64,000 nt of DNA. It comes from Bacteroides helcogenes P 36-108 (GTDB lineage: Bacteria > Bacteroidota > Bacteroidia > Bacteroidales > Bacteroidaceae). The notes below the pieces were generated by a model that worked only from the letters and a program-made list of their open reading frames with translations, made no database searches and was not told the origin of the DNA. Below are positions 1-8,651 of this stretch, one piece after another; within the stretch, counting starts at the first letter, position 1; every line of letters starts with the position of its first letter. The stretch is taken from positions 1,612,001-1,676,000 of the forward strand of contig NC_014933.1 of the NCBI RefSeq assembly GCF_000186225.1, written 5' to 3'. Position numbers and translations under genes: made by a program.

Positions 1-1
1 C

Positions 2-751
2 GGCAAGTTGGCGGTTCTTGCCATTGATCCCAGCAGCGAACGTAGCAAAGGAAGTATTCTTGGCGATAAGACACGCATGGAGAAACTTTCCGTTCACCCC
101 AAATCATTTATTCGGCCCAGCCCGTCGGCAGGCTCGTTGGGAGGAGTGGCCCGCAAAACACGTGAAACGATTGTGCTGTGCGAAGCTGCCGGCTTTGACA
201 AGATATTCGTGGAAACGGTGGGAGTGGGTCAAAGTGAGACAGCCGTTCATTCTATGGTGGATTTTTTCTTGCTTATCCAACTTGCCGGCACGGGTGACGA
301 ACTGCAAGGCATCAAGCGTGGTATTATGGAGATGGCAGATGGCATTGTCATCAATAAGGCAGATGGGGATAATCTGGAGCGTGCCAAGTTGGCGGCTTCA
401 CAATTCCGCAGTGCCTTGCACCTTTTCCCTGCTCCGGAAAGTGGATGGACGCCTCAGGTGCTTACCTATTCGGGCTTCTATAATCTGGGAGTGAAAGAAA
501 TCTGGGACATGGTTTATAAGTATGTGGATTTCGTGAAGGATAACGGTTATTTTGAATATCGTCGCAACGAGCAAAGCAAATACTGGATGTATGAAACGAT
601 TAACGAGCAACTTCGTGACAGTTTCTATCATAATCCGGAGATAGAAGTTATGCTGACTGATAAGGAAAATCAGGTGTTGCAGGGCAATCTGACCTCTTTT
701 GTAGCAGCCAAGAACCTGCTTGACACTTATTTTGCCGGATTGAAAAAATAA
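2..751 (+). CDS. meaB: MeaB/ArgK-type GTPase, methylmalonyl-CoA mutase chaperone (5' end cut off)
   Basis: The reading frame is already open at the window edge, so the N-terminus with most of the P-loop lies outside; the first visible residues (G-K-L) look like the end of that loop. Visible G-protein parts are the AIDPSS segment, the ETVGVGQSE switch region (about residue 70 of the visible part) and the NKAD guanine-specificity motif (about residue 116). The family protects and reloads adenosylcobalamin-dependent methylmalonyl-CoA mutase, which Bacteroides uses in the succinate-to-propionate route. The C-terminal helical dimerisation arm is complete. The mutase genes are not in the window. 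Family assignment is secure; only the partner is inferred. Confidence 0.93.
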   Translation, partial: GKLAVLAIDPSSERSKGSILGDKTRMEKLSVHPKSFIRPSPSAGSLGGVARKTRETIVLCEAAGFDKIFVETVGVGQSETAVHSMVDFFLLIQLAGTGDELQGIKRGIMEMADGIVINKADGDNLERAKLAASQFRSALHLFPAPESGWTPQVLTYSGFYNLGVKEIWDMVYKYVDFVKDNGYFEYRRNEQSKYWMYETINEQLRDSFYHNPEIEVMLTDKENQVLQGNLTSFVAAKNLLDTYFAGLKK

Positions 752-783
752 ACAACCGGAATTTCAAGGGGGATTGCAGGAGA

Positions 784-930
784 TTATGGCACTTCCCCTT
801 CCTGTTCCAAGTCTTTGCGTGATTTGCTTTGCGTAACGATATATACTCCTGAAAATACCAAAGCGATAGCTATCCCCTTTTGCATCGTAAAAGTGCCCAT
901 GCCTAAGATTATAGCAACGGTGGAGGCAGG
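784..930 (-). pseudogene. Remnant of the C-terminal end of an EamA/DMT-type permease
   Basis: On the minus strand an open stretch of about 48 codons begins straight after an in-frame stop at 931-933 and has no convincing start. It reads as one hydrophobic helix (core IALVFSGVYIVT) followed by a charged tail (QSKSRKDLEQE). A hydrophobic helix ending in SGVYIVT and a short charged tail is what the last membrane helix of EamA-family drug/metabolite transporters looks like. The codons upstream of the stop do not continue the family. I read it as the surviving 3' end of a deleted transporter gene; a short membrane peptide starting at an internal ATG is the alternative. The call rests on pattern memory only. 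Confidence 0.4.
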
Positions 931-998
931 TCATGGACAATCCGAAGATATAGACTCTTTGGTTGAAAAACATTTATACGTAGTTATATGTGAATATA

Positions 999-1030
999 TT
1001 TGTTCTTCCTTTCAATTTATTTTATATTTG
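999..1030 (+). promoter_or_regulatory. Bacteroides-type sigma-ABfr promoter for the histidine kinase
   Basis: TTTG at 999-1002, 20 bases, then TATATTTG at 1023-1030. This matches the Bacteroides consensus of TTTG, 19-21 bases, TAnnTTTG. The expected transcript start near 1037 leaves a leader of about 30 bases before the ATG at 1066, which supports that start over the GTG at 1048. Confidence 0.6.
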
Positions 1031-1065
1031 TGGCATAGTGGCAGAATGTGCAAATTGTCTATATT

Positions 1066-3150
1066 ATGAAAAACAATCTGATAAGAACTGTAATAATGGT
1101 ATGGGTCTTTCTTTTTTCCATACCGAATGGATATTCACAGAGTCCCGATTCCGGTGAAATCCGAAAGAACCTGTTGGAAGCACTGCGTAAAAAGCCCCTT
1201 GACAGGCGAAACCAAATGGAACTGTATATAGATTTGCACGATTTGTCCGACAATGATACGGATAGGAGTATTTATATCCGTGAGGCTTTGAACTTGGCCA
1301 TTCAGTTAAAAGACCAGTCATATATTTTTGAAACGCTTGACATACTTTGCCGTCTTCATAAGAATGTTCCGGATTCCTTGAACTGTTATCAGCAGGTGGG
1401 AAAGAAGTGCTTAACGGGTCCCTATAAGGATTTTTACATGGCATGGCTCAAAGCCTATCCGTCTGTCTGTAAAATGGACGAAGCGGAAAAGCCGGATGAG
1501 GCTAATAAGGAGATTGCATATTACAAAAAGCATAAGGCTGATCTCTCAAATAGACCGGAGGAATTACAGTGGGAAATGATTATGTGTTCGGCCATGGAAT
1601 GCCTTAACTATTTTTCGCCGTCATCTGTTTTCTCGGAAGATCGTATCATTCATTTGAAAAATATTCAGCAATTAATTGATAATCTACCTTTTGAAGTCTG
1701 TTATAAGTTTAATTGGTACTATCTTACACGTGTGGAATTTATTTATCGCAGTGAAGGAGGAGACATAAATGCTGCTAAGGCGGTGGATGCTTTGGAGAAA
1801 ATAGAACAGCTTTATGACAGGCAGTTTGAACTCCCGTTTTTCAAAAGACGTACTTATTACAGTGTGTTTAGGAGGGAGGAATTACGTGTGGGTGTTTATA
1901 GTGAGATGCTTTTTTTCGGAAATATCATAGGACAGAAAAGACTGGATGGCATCTATTCACAGATGAAAGAGTTCTATCGGAAACACACCTCGAAGAAAGA
2001 CCGAAAGTTATTCTTATCATCTTCCTTTTTCTATTATCTCTACTCCTCGCAGTATGACAAGGCTATGCAGACAGTGGATGAAATGCTGTTACAGACAGAT
2101 TCGGCGGATATAAACCGGCAATCCGAACTGCTTGCTAATAAGATTGATCTGGTTACTCGGTGGGGGCAGCACTATAAGGAGGGGTTTGAAGCCTTTTGGA
2201 AATATAATGCTTTAATGGAGCAGAACCGGGTGGAAGAGACAAACAGGCAGTTGGCTGAAATGCGCTCATTGTTTGAAGTTGACAAGCTGAAGATGGAGCA
2301 GGCCGAACTTCAGGCACGTTATCATGGCATTGCTTTAATAGTCGTTTTGGTGTTTTCATTAATCTTTTTTACGTGGGGACTTTATCAGTATTGGCTGAAG
2401 AAGCGGCTGAAGGTTGCGCAGTTGGATTTGCTTCAGGCAAATAAAAAGGTTGCCGAGGAAAGTGAACGGGCCAAGGCGAGCGACCGTATGAAGACAGAGT
2501 TTCTTCAATCCATGTCTCACGAAATACGTACCCCTCTGAATTCTATCAGTGGTTTCAGTGCCCTTTTGCTGGATGAAGATGTGGATATGGAAGAAAAAAA
2601 GAATTTTCCGGCCATTATAGAGAAAAACTCCCGGCAACTGATAGAACTCTTCGAGAGTATTTTGCACATGTCTGATCTGAGCAGCTCTTTGGATTTATTT
2701 CCCATGGAGCAGATAGACATATTGCCTGTCTGTCTTGATGTCGCGGAAGCATATCAGGTAAAAGCTGATAAACTTGGGTTTAAATGCGTGTTAAACACTA
2801 CGAGCGACAAGTGTCTGATAAAGACAAATGCAATACATCTGCAACATGCATTGGAGCATCTCCTGAATAATGCCATGAAGTTTGCCGATTCTGGTGTCAT
2901 TGGTATGGGCTTGGTGCATTTGGAGGGAAAAGTGCGTATCTGTGTAACCGATACCGGCATCAGTATTCCTGAAGATAAAGCGGAATATATATTCGACCGC
3001 TTCACCAAGTTAGACGAGTTTACGCCGGGCATCGGATTAGGATTGTATTCTTGTCGCCTCATTCTCAATCGGCTGGGTGGAACTATTTATCTTGATACAT
3101 CTTATAAAGATGGTGCGCGCTTTTGCATGGAATTGCCGGACAATGAATGA
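1066..3150 (+). CDS. Membrane sensor histidine kinase with helical-repeat periplasmic sensor
   Basis: A 694-residue protein from the ATG at 1066, chosen over an in-frame GTG at 1048 because it opens directly with a signal peptide (FLFSIPNGYSQ). Residues about 25-410 are helical and TPR-like, with no recognised ligand pocket. One membrane helix lies near residues 418-437, then a coiled segment, then a HisKA domain with the phospho-acceptor motif SHEIRTP and an HATPase_c domain with N box (LLNNAMKF), G1 (DTGISIP), F box and G2 (GIGLGLY). No receiver domain is attached and no response regulator lies beside it. This architecture is common in Bacteroidetes, often with unknown signals. It is transcribed toward the ATPase pair, 68 bases upstream, so co-expression is possible. 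Confidence 0.9.
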   Translation: MKNNLIRTVIMVWVFLFSIPNGYSQSPDSGEIRKNLLEALRKKPLDRRNQMELYIDLHDLSDNDTDRSIYIREALNLAIQLKDQSYIFETLDILCRLHKNVPDSLNCYQQVGKKCLTGPYKDFYMAWLKAYPSVCKMDEAEKPDEANKEIAYYKKHKADLSNRPEELQWEMIMCSAMECLNYFSPSSVFSEDRIIHLKNIQQLIDNLPFEVCYKFNWYYLTRVEFIYRSEGGDINAAKAVDALEKIEQLYDRQFELPFFKRRTYYSVFRREELRVGVYSEMLFFGNIIGQKRLDGIYSQMKEFYRKHTSKKDRKLFLSSSFFYYLYSSQYDKAMQTVDEMLLQTDSADINRQSELLANKIDLVTRWGQHYKEGFEAFWKYNALMEQNRVEETNRQLAEMRSLFEVDKLKMEQAELQARYHGIALIVVLVFSLIFFTWGLYQYWLKKRLKVAQLDLLQANKKVAEESERAKASDRMKTEFLQSMSHEIRTPLNSISGFSALLLDEDVDMEEKKNFPAIIEKNSRQLIELFESILHMSDLSSSLDLFPMEQIDILPVCLDVAEAYQVKADKLGFKCVLNTTSDKCLIKTNAIHLQHALEHLLNNAMKFADSGVIGMGLVHLEGKVRICVTDTGISIPEDKAEYIFDRFTKLDEFTPGIGLGLYSCRLILNRLGGTIYLDTSYKDGARFCMELPDNE

Positions 3151-3189
3151 TTTTATTCTTCGGCAGAGTGAAAGTCAGAGATATTTCTT

Positions 3190-3197
3190 TATATTTG
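3190..3197 (+). promoter_or_regulatory. Possible -7 promoter element for the ATPase gene
   Basis: TATATTTG matches the Bacteroides -7 box; no good TTTG is placed 19-21 bases upstream. It lies 21 bases ahead of the ATG at 3219, which argues against the upstream in-frame start at 3147 that would put the element inside the gene. Confidence 0.35.
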
Positions 3198-3218
3198 TTT
3201 CAAATTAAAGCAAAAATC

Positions 3219-4058
3219 ATGGAAGTACAGGCCAATTATATCAAACGTATCGAGATACACGGATTGTGGCATCGGTATGATATTGCATGGGATTTGCGTT
3301 CCGACGTAAATATTCTTTCCGGCATTAACGGAGTAGGGAAGACTACCATTTTGAACCGTTCTGTGGGCTATCTGGAGCAGACTTCCGGTGAAGTGAAAAG
3401 CGATGAGAAGAATGGAGTGCACGTCTTTTTCGATAATCCGGAAGCTACTTATATACCTTATGATGTGATCCGCAGTTATGACCGCCCACTTATTATGGGG
3501 GATTTCACTGCACGCATGGCCGACCCGGAAGTAAAGTCGGAACTGGACTGGCAGATCTACTTGTTGCAGAGGCGTTATTTGGACTATCAGGTCAATGTGG
3601 GCAACAAGATGATTGAATTGTTGGGTGGGGATGAAGGGCAGCGTAGCATGGCTTCTTCCCTTTCCGCTCCCAAGAGGAAATTTCAGGATCTGATGGATGG
3701 GCTGTTCAGCTATACCCGCAAAAAGATAGACCGCAGAAGCAATGAGATCGTTTTCCATCAGGATGGCGAGCGACTCTCACCTTATAAGCTTTCGTCCGGT
3801 GAGAAGCAGATGCTTGTGATTCTGCTTACCGTGCTGGTGCGCGACGGCGGACATTGCGTCCTTTTCATGGATGAACCGGAAGCGTCCTTGCATATAGAGT
3901 GGCAGCAGAAGCTTATCGGCATGATACGTGAATTGAATCCCAACGTGCAACTTGTCCTCACCACCCACTCGCCGGCCGTCATCATGGAAGGATGGCTGGA
4001 TGCAGTGACGGAGGTTGAAGACATATCAACGATTATCGGTAATGAGGTGGCAAGGTGA
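3219..4058 (+). CDS. AAA/ABC-type ATPase paired with a DUF4435 protein
   Basis: A soluble 279-residue ATPase. Walker A is GINGVGKTT (about residues 36-44), the ABC-like signature is LSSGEKQ (about 190), Walker B is LFMDEPEASLH and the switch histidine sits in TTHSPAV. This is the order of SMC/OLD/RecF-like overcoming ATPases rather than transporter subunits, and no membrane partner is present. The start at 3219 gives a clean N-terminus; an in-frame ATG at 3147 would add 24 residues overlapping the kinase end and a promoter element. The DUF4435 gene follows after 6 bases, so the two surely form one operon. An ATPase plus DUF4435 pair resembles the AriA/AriB organisation of PARIS anti-phage systems, but this ATPase is short, so the function stays open. 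Confidence 0.85.
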   Translation: MEVQANYIKRIEIHGLWHRYDIAWDLRSDVNILSGINGVGKTTILNRSVGYLEQTSGEVKSDEKNGVHVFFDNPEATYIPYDVIRSYDRPLIMGDFTARMADPEVKSELDWQIYLLQRRYLDYQVNVGNKMIELLGGDEGQRSMASSLSAPKRKFQDLMDGLFSYTRKKIDRRSNEIVFHQDGERLSPYKLSSGEKQMLVILLTVLVRDGGHCVLFMDEPEASLHIEWQQKLIGMIRELNPNVQLVLTTHSPAVIMEGWLDAVTEVEDISTIIGNEVAR

Positions 4059-4064
4059 TAAAGT

Positions 4065-5069
4065 ATGGCAACTTCTCTAAAAAATAATCTTACTTCGGCC
4101 TATCTGGATGCTGCACGTAAGCTTTCACCAAAAAAGGCTCGCAGACGTATTGTGGCGTATGTGGAGAGTTATGACGATGTGGCTTTTTGGCGCACGTTGC
4201 TGTCCGAGTTCGAAAATGACGAACGTTATTTCCAAGTAATGCTTCCTTCGTCCACCTCGTTGGCAAAAGGCAAAAAGATGGTGTTGATGAATACGTTGAA
4301 TACTGCCGAGCTGGGGCGCAGCCTGATTGCCTGTGTGGACAGTGATTATGACTTCTTGTTGCAGGGAGCCACTAATGTATCACGGAAGCTGAACCATAAT
4401 CCTTATATCTTCCAAACCTATGGATATGCCATCGAGAATTTTCATTGTTTCGCTGACAGCTTGCGTGATGTTTGTGTGCAAGCTACGTTGAACGACAGAT
4501 TCATACTGGATTTTCCGGCTTTTCTGAGGCGCTATTCGCAGATAGCCTATCCCTTGTTTTTGTGGAACATCTGGTTTTACCGCCGGCGTGACACGCATAC
4601 TTTTCCCATGTACGATTTCAATGCTTGCGTGCGTTTGCGTGATGTAAATATTCGCTGCCCCTATCGTAGCCTGGATGAAATGCAGCAGGAGGTGTCTGCA
4701 AAGCTGTCGGAGATGCAGGCACGTTTCCCGCAGCATGCGGACGATATAGACCGTTTGGGCAAGGAACTGGAAAAGCTGGGGCTGACTCCCGATACGGCCT
4801 ATCTCTATATGCAGGGGCATCATATCATGGACTGTGTCGTACTGAAAATCCTGACACCGGTATGCACCGTGCTGCGCCGTGAGAGGGAACAGGAGATCAA
4901 GCGGTTGGCAGAGCATAGCGCACAGTTCCGCAACGAGCTTACCGGCTATGAAAACAGCCAGGCCAACGTGTCGCTGATGCTCAAGAAAAACAGCGGCTAT
5001 AAGAACCTTTATCTCTATCAGTGGCTGAAGGAGGATGTAAGGAAGTTCCTTGAACGGGAAAAACTCTGA
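4065..5069 (+). CDS. DUF4435 protein with TOPRIM-like acidic motifs
   Basis: A 334-residue soluble protein. The N-terminal strand IVAYVESYDDVAFW carries the conserved Glu, and LIACVDSDYDFLL carries the Asp-x-Asp pair, the layout of a TOPRIM-type metal-binding centre in DUF4435/OLD nucleases. The middle (about 150-200) is rich in aromatic and Arg residues and the C-terminal third is helical. Together with the upstream ATPase it resembles the sensor/effector arrangement in which an ATPase holds or activates a DUF4435 nuclease. The catalytic role is inferred from motif position only. The MscS-like channel gene starts 45 bases downstream and may belong to the same transcript. Confidence 0.8.
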   Translation: MATSLKNNLTSAYLDAARKLSPKKARRRIVAYVESYDDVAFWRTLLSEFENDERYFQVMLPSSTSLAKGKKMVLMNTLNTAELGRSLIACVDSDYDFLLQGATNVSRKLNHNPYIFQTYGYAIENFHCFADSLRDVCVQATLNDRFILDFPAFLRRYSQIAYPLFLWNIWFYRRRDTHTFPMYDFNACVRLRDVNIRCPYRSLDEMQQEVSAKLSEMQARFPQHADDIDRLGKELEKLGLTPDTAYLYMQGHHIMDCVVLKILTPVCTVLRREREQEIKRLAEHSAQFRNELTGYENSQANVSLMLKKNSGYKNLYLYQWLKEDVRKFLEREKL

Positions 5070-5114
5070 GCAATGAAAAAACTTGAGTAATGAAATGAAA
5101 CAGAATGATGAATT

Positions 5115-6371
5115 ATGGATATATTGAAGAACATAGATGAACTTTTGATTTCCTGGGGTGTAACTCCTTCCAGGGCAGATGTGCTCGATCAGTTTATAGC
5201 TTTTGCCTTAGTGCTTGTCATGGCTTTTGCGGCGGATGCCATCTGCCGCAATATCTTGTTGAGGGCAGTGGCCCATCTGGTGAAAAAGACCAAAGCCACG
5301 TGGGACGATATACTCTTTGACCATAAGGTGATGGTGCATCTCAGCCGTCTGGTGGCGCCGGTCATCATCTATATTTTCGTTCCAGTGGCTTTTGCCGAAA
5401 CCAATTCATCCACATTGGGCTTTATTCAGCGCGTCTGCCTCATTTATATTATCGTAGCTTTTCTTAGCTTCGTCAACTCTTTTTTGAAAGCTGTCTATGT
5501 GGTGTACAGTGAGAAGGAGCATCTGCGTGACCGTCCTCTGAAGGGTATGCTGCAAACTGTGCAGGTGATACTTTGGTTTGTGGGAGCCATCGTTGTGGTG
5601 GGCATTCTCATCGACAAGTCTCCATTGTCGTTGCTGGCAGGTTTGGGCGCTTCTGCCGCCATTCTGATGCTGGTTTTCAAGGATAGCATCATGGGCTTTG
5701 TCTCCGGTGTGCAACTTTCTGCCAACGATATGCTGAAGGTGGGCGACTGGATAGCGATGCCCAAGTACGGGGCAGACGGCACGGTGATCGAAGTAACGCT
5801 TAATACGGTGAAAGTGCGCAATTGGGACAATACCATCACTACCATTCCTCCTTACCTGCTCGTCAGTGATTCTTTCCAGAACTGGCGCGGAATGCAGGAG
5901 AGTGGAGGCCGCCGGGTGAAGCGCAGCATCAATATCGATATGAGCAGCGTGAAGTTCTGCACACCCCAAATGCTGGAGAAGTACCGTAAGATACGTCTTC
6001 TGAAAGATTATGTGGAGCAGACCGAACGGGTGGTGAGGGCATATAACGAAGAACATGACATTGATAATTCCATTCTTGTGAACGGACGCCGTCAAACTAA
6101 TCTGGGAGTATTCCGCGCCTACCTCACAGCTTACCTCAAAAGTCTTCCCGCCATCAACCAGAATCTGACGTGCATGGTGCGTCAGCTCCAGCCTACCGAC
6201 CACGGCATTCCGATAGAACTTTATTTTTTCTGTGCCATCAAGGAGTGGGTTCCTTACGAGGGTGTGCAGGCCGATGTCTTTGACCACGTGCTCGCCATCA
6301 TTCCTGAGTTCGACTTGCAGGTGTTCCAGTCACCTTCGGGCAGGGATTTCAGGCGCGTGCTTGCCGACTGA
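5115..6371 (+). CDS. MscS-family mechanosensitive channel, YbdG/MscM-like
   Basis: A 418-residue inner-membrane protein. About five hydrophobic helices lie between residues 20 and 215. The pore helix region (LLAGLGASAAILMLVFKD) is followed by the beta domain with GDWI, the Asn/Thr-rich loop VKVRNWDNT and ITTIPPYLLVSDSFQNWR. The enlarged cytoplasmic region after residue 270 fits the YbdG branch rather than the small MscS. The family releases solutes on osmotic downshock. It is last in the ATPase-DUF4435 direction and converges on the histidine kinase gene with only 7 bases between the stops, leaving no room for a separate terminator. Confidence 0.88.
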   Translation: MDILKNIDELLISWGVTPSRADVLDQFIAFALVLVMAFAADAICRNILLRAVAHLVKKTKATWDDILFDHKVMVHLSRLVAPVIIYIFVPVAFAETNSSTLGFIQRVCLIYIIVAFLSFVNSFLKAVYVVYSEKEHLRDRPLKGMLQTVQVILWFVGAIVVVGILIDKSPLSLLAGLGASAAILMLVFKDSIMGFVSGVQLSANDMLKVGDWIAMPKYGADGTVIEVTLNTVKVRNWDNTITTIPPYLLVSDSFQNWRGMQESGGRRVKRSINIDMSSVKFCTPQMLEKYRKIRLLKDYVEQTERVVRAYNEEHDIDNSILVNGRRQTNLGVFRAYLTAYLKSLPAINQNLTCMVRQLQPTDHGIPIELYFFCAIKEWVPYEGVQADVFDHVLAIIPEFDLQVFQSPSGRDFRRVLAD

Positions 6372-6378
6372 CTTAGGT

Positions 6379-7725
6379 TTAGGGCATTTTTATATAAATG
6401 CTTGTCCCTACATCCACTTTCGATTCTATTTTGTATATAATATTATTTCTTTTAAGTATTCTCAAAGCCAATGACAAGCCGATTCCTTCTCCTTCTACTT
6501 GTTTCGCATTGTCTGCGCGGAAAAAAGGCTTATTAATTTCTTCCAATTTTGTAATAGGAATTCCAATACCTTTATCAATAATAGACAAGTATAAAGAATT
6601 GCTTTCTTTATAGATATTGATTGTTACAGGTTGATTGTCTGAATACTTGGTCGCGTTCTCTATCAAATTGTATAAGGCAATGGAGAGTTGAGTTTGATCT
6701 ATGGTTGAATACATTAGTTTTTCATCTTCCGGCAGTATATCAATATTAACTAATAATACTGATTTGGGATATCTGCTTTTTATACGTTCTATAATTTCCC
6801 ATATAAGGTCGTCTATTCTTGTTTCCTGAATGATTCTATCATCTTTTTTTAGGTCAGCAACCACGATTAGTGTGTCTAATATCTCTTTTATTTGCTGTGC
6901 TTGTTTGATTAATATATTTGATAAATCTTTGTATTCTTCAGGAGTACGCATCCTGAGAGAAAAAAGATCCAGATTTCCCAAAATAGTGGTAAGTGGGGTT
7001 TTAAATTCATGTGAAATGTATCTTACAAAATTCTTTTGCATAATAATAGTTTCTGATATCTTGGTTAGTAGGTCGTTAAATGTTTGAATCAAGTCATCTA
7101 ATTCATCGTTTGTATCGGATGGGTGTATCTGTACATCTAAATTATGGGTCGAAATATTTCTAACTTCTGTTATTACATTGCAGAAAGGTTTGTAAGCTAA
7201 ACGTGCAACCCACCTGCTTAATAAAATGATGGCAGTTATGCCAATAAAGAAAGAGAGGAGAATGATCCAAAGTAACATGCTGAGTTGTTCATGTAATTTT
7301 TGTTTCTTTTCTTTTGCTATCACTACAAAATCTCCCTGATTGTCTTCATAAAATATGCCATAGCATAGATAATCTTCGAAAGAGAAACGCAGATGTCCTT
7401 TTTGGCGTATTTCATCGAGAATTGCTGTCGAGATGTCTTCCGGCTTAACTCCATAAGCTATTCTATTCAAACTATCGTACACCTGATAATTTGAGTTTGC
7501 GGCTGTATTCTCAAATTGTTCCCGAATTTTCTCGAATTCTTTGCAGCTTAGTTCGTCTTCTTCCAAATAGAACCAGGCAGAAATGAAAGCTGTGTTTTCC
7601 AAATGAGAATATACAGATTTTTTTCCATTTGTAAAATACAACCAATAGATAAATACAGACATAATTGTAAACACAAAACCAAAGGTCATTGTGCAGTATA
7701 AGCTTAACCGATTCTTTACTGTCAT
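6379..7725 (-). CDS. Two-component sensor histidine kinase, CusS/CzcS-like layout
   Basis: A 448-residue inner-membrane kinase. Helix 1 is near residues 13-30, a periplasmic sensor of about 120 residues follows, then helix 2 (LLWIILLSFFIGITAIILL, about 148-168), a HAMP linker, HisKA with the motif YISHEFKTPL, and HATPase_c with NLIENATKY, DKGIGIP and GEGIGLSLA. The response regulator gene lies 7 bases upstream on the same strand, so they form one operon. The pair is divergent from the SusCD-efflux operon, the usual place for a regulator of heavy-metal RND efflux. The signal is inferred to be a metal ion or another substrate of that operon. Base composition is visibly more A+T-rich than in the MscS gene next to it. 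Confidence 0.92.
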   Translation of the reverse strand: MTVKNRLSLYCTMTFGFVFTIMSVFIYWLYFTNGKKSVYSHLENTAFISAWFYLEEDELSCKEFEKIREQFENTAANSNYQVYDSLNRIAYGVKPEDISTAILDEIRQKGHLRFSFEDYLCYGIFYEDNQGDFVVIAKEKKQKLHEQLSMLLWIILLSFFIGITAIILLSRWVARLAYKPFCNVITEVRNISTHNLDVQIHPSDTNDELDDLIQTFNDLLTKISETIIMQKNFVRYISHEFKTPLTTILGNLDLFSLRMRTPEEYKDLSNILIKQAQQIKEILDTLIVVADLKKDDRIIQETRIDDLIWEIIERIKSRYPKSVLLVNIDILPEDEKLMYSTIDQTQLSIALYNLIENATKYSDNQPVTINIYKESNSLYLSIIDKGIGIPITKLEEINKPFFRADNAKQVEGEGIGLSLALRILKRNNIIYKIESKVDVGTSIYIKMP

Positions 7726-7732
7726 TTCGTTT

Positions 7733-8425
7733 TTATTTTGAAGTACTTGTATCCTGAATCAGATATCCTCGTCCTTTTATGGTCTTGATCAGTTTAATAT
7801 CGTGCTCTGCGTCTATCTTGTTTCGTAGGTAAGAGATATAGACATCGACCACGTTTGTCGTATTGTCGCAGTTGATGCCCCATACATTATCGAGTAATTC
7901 TGTTCGAGTTACCACTCGGTTTTTATTTTCCATTAATATCTTTAGTAACTTGAATTCTTGTATTGTTAATCGGATTTCTTTGCCTGCTCTTTCTATCTGG
8001 TGCTTATCTATATTTAGTCTCAAGTCGTTGCATTCGAGGATATTCATATCCTCATTATAGTTCAGTTTTGCTCTTCGCGTGAGTGCATTTATGTGTGCTA
8101 TGAGCTCTCGGAATAAAAAAGGCTTAGTCAGATAGTTATCTGCTCCATAATCCAATGCTTTTATCCGGTCATTCGTTTCACTCAATGCGCTGATAACCAA
8201 TATAGGTGCGTTTACTTTTTTGCGGCGGGTGTATTGGAGAAGTTCTAAACCATCAATTCCAGGTAGCATGATATCAAGTAAAATCAGGTCCCATTTTCTT
8301 TGGGTTATCATATTTCTGGCTTCAATACCATTATCTGTCCAAATTACTGCGTGGTCATTTTCTTCTAAGCCACGTACAATAAATTCGCTGATGCGAGCAT
8401 TGTCTTCAATAAGCAGAATAAGCAT
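7733..8425 (-). CDS. OmpR-family response regulator
   Basis: A 230-residue regulator. The receiver domain (1-115) has the acidic pair in IEDN, the phosphorylated Asp in LLDIMLPGIDG and the conserved Lys in TKPF. The C-terminal winged helix (130-225) ends with the Trans_reg_C pattern DVYISYLRNKID and GRGYLI. It is first in the operon, followed by its kinase after 7 bases. The divergent operon starting at 8652 is the likely target, and the 226-base spacer holds candidate promoters for both directions. Confidence 0.93.
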   Translation of the reverse strand: MLILLIEDNARISEFIVRGLEENDHAVIWTDNGIEARNMITQRKWDLILLDIMLPGIDGLELLQYTRRKKVNAPILVISALSETNDRIKALDYGADNYLTKPFLFRELIAHINALTRRAKLNYNEDMNILECNDLRLNIDKHQIERAGKEIRLTIQEFKLLKILMENKNRVVTRTELLDNVWGINCDNTTNVVDVYISYLRNKIDAEHDIKLIKTIKGRGYLIQDTSTSK

Positions 8426-8463
8426 AATAAAATAGAGGATTTTGTTTTCAATGATTTATGCAA

Positions 8464-8471
8464 CAAATATA
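8464..8471 (-). promoter_or_regulatory. Possible -7 element for the TCS operon
   Basis: Reads TATATTTG on the minus strand, about 40 bases ahead of the regulator ATG. No clear TTTG stands at the expected distance upstream, so this is a weak call. Confidence 0.35.
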
Positions 8472-8611
8472 TGGCTTTAATATTATAGAGGAGTTTAAAC
8501 TTGTCATATTTTTATTTCTTTTTGTATATGCCTTGGATTTCTAATCTATTTCTAATGCGGTTTGCTGTATAGTTCTAATTTATCCTTTAAATGTCTCTAA
8601 AGTTAAGATGT

Positions 8612-8619
8612 TATTTTTG
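8612..8619 (+). promoter_or_regulatory. Possible -7 element for the SusCD-efflux operon
   Basis: TATTTTTG, 32 bases ahead of the ATG at 8652, in the spacer shared with the divergent TCS. A TTTA tetramer about 22 bases upstream is an imperfect -33 box, which would fit a promoter needing activation by the regulator. Confidence 0.42.
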
Positions 8620-8651
8620 CGCCGTAATAATTATTGTTTAAAAATTGATAT

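Noticed and set aside
1048..1065. Upstream GTG start of the first histidine kinase
   Set aside because: The ATG at 1066 begins a clean signal peptide and matches the promoter spacing better.
3189..3758. Open frame of 189 codons antisense to the ATPase gene
   Set aside because: The ATPase frame has all catalytic motifs, so the opposite frame is a shadow.
3219..5069. Full PARIS anti-phage system
   Set aside because: The DUF4435 partner fits but the ATPase is only 279 residues and the pair sits among core-looking genes; kept as PARIS-like only.
5406..6287. Open frame of 293 codons antisense to the MscS channel gene
   Set aside because: The sense frame encodes a complete MscS-type protein; the antisense product is His-rich without family resemblance.
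6381..6409. Terminator hairpin between the MscS gene and the kinase gene
   Set aside because: Only 6 base pairs (GCATTT/AAATGC) and lying within the kinase coding end; too weak to call.
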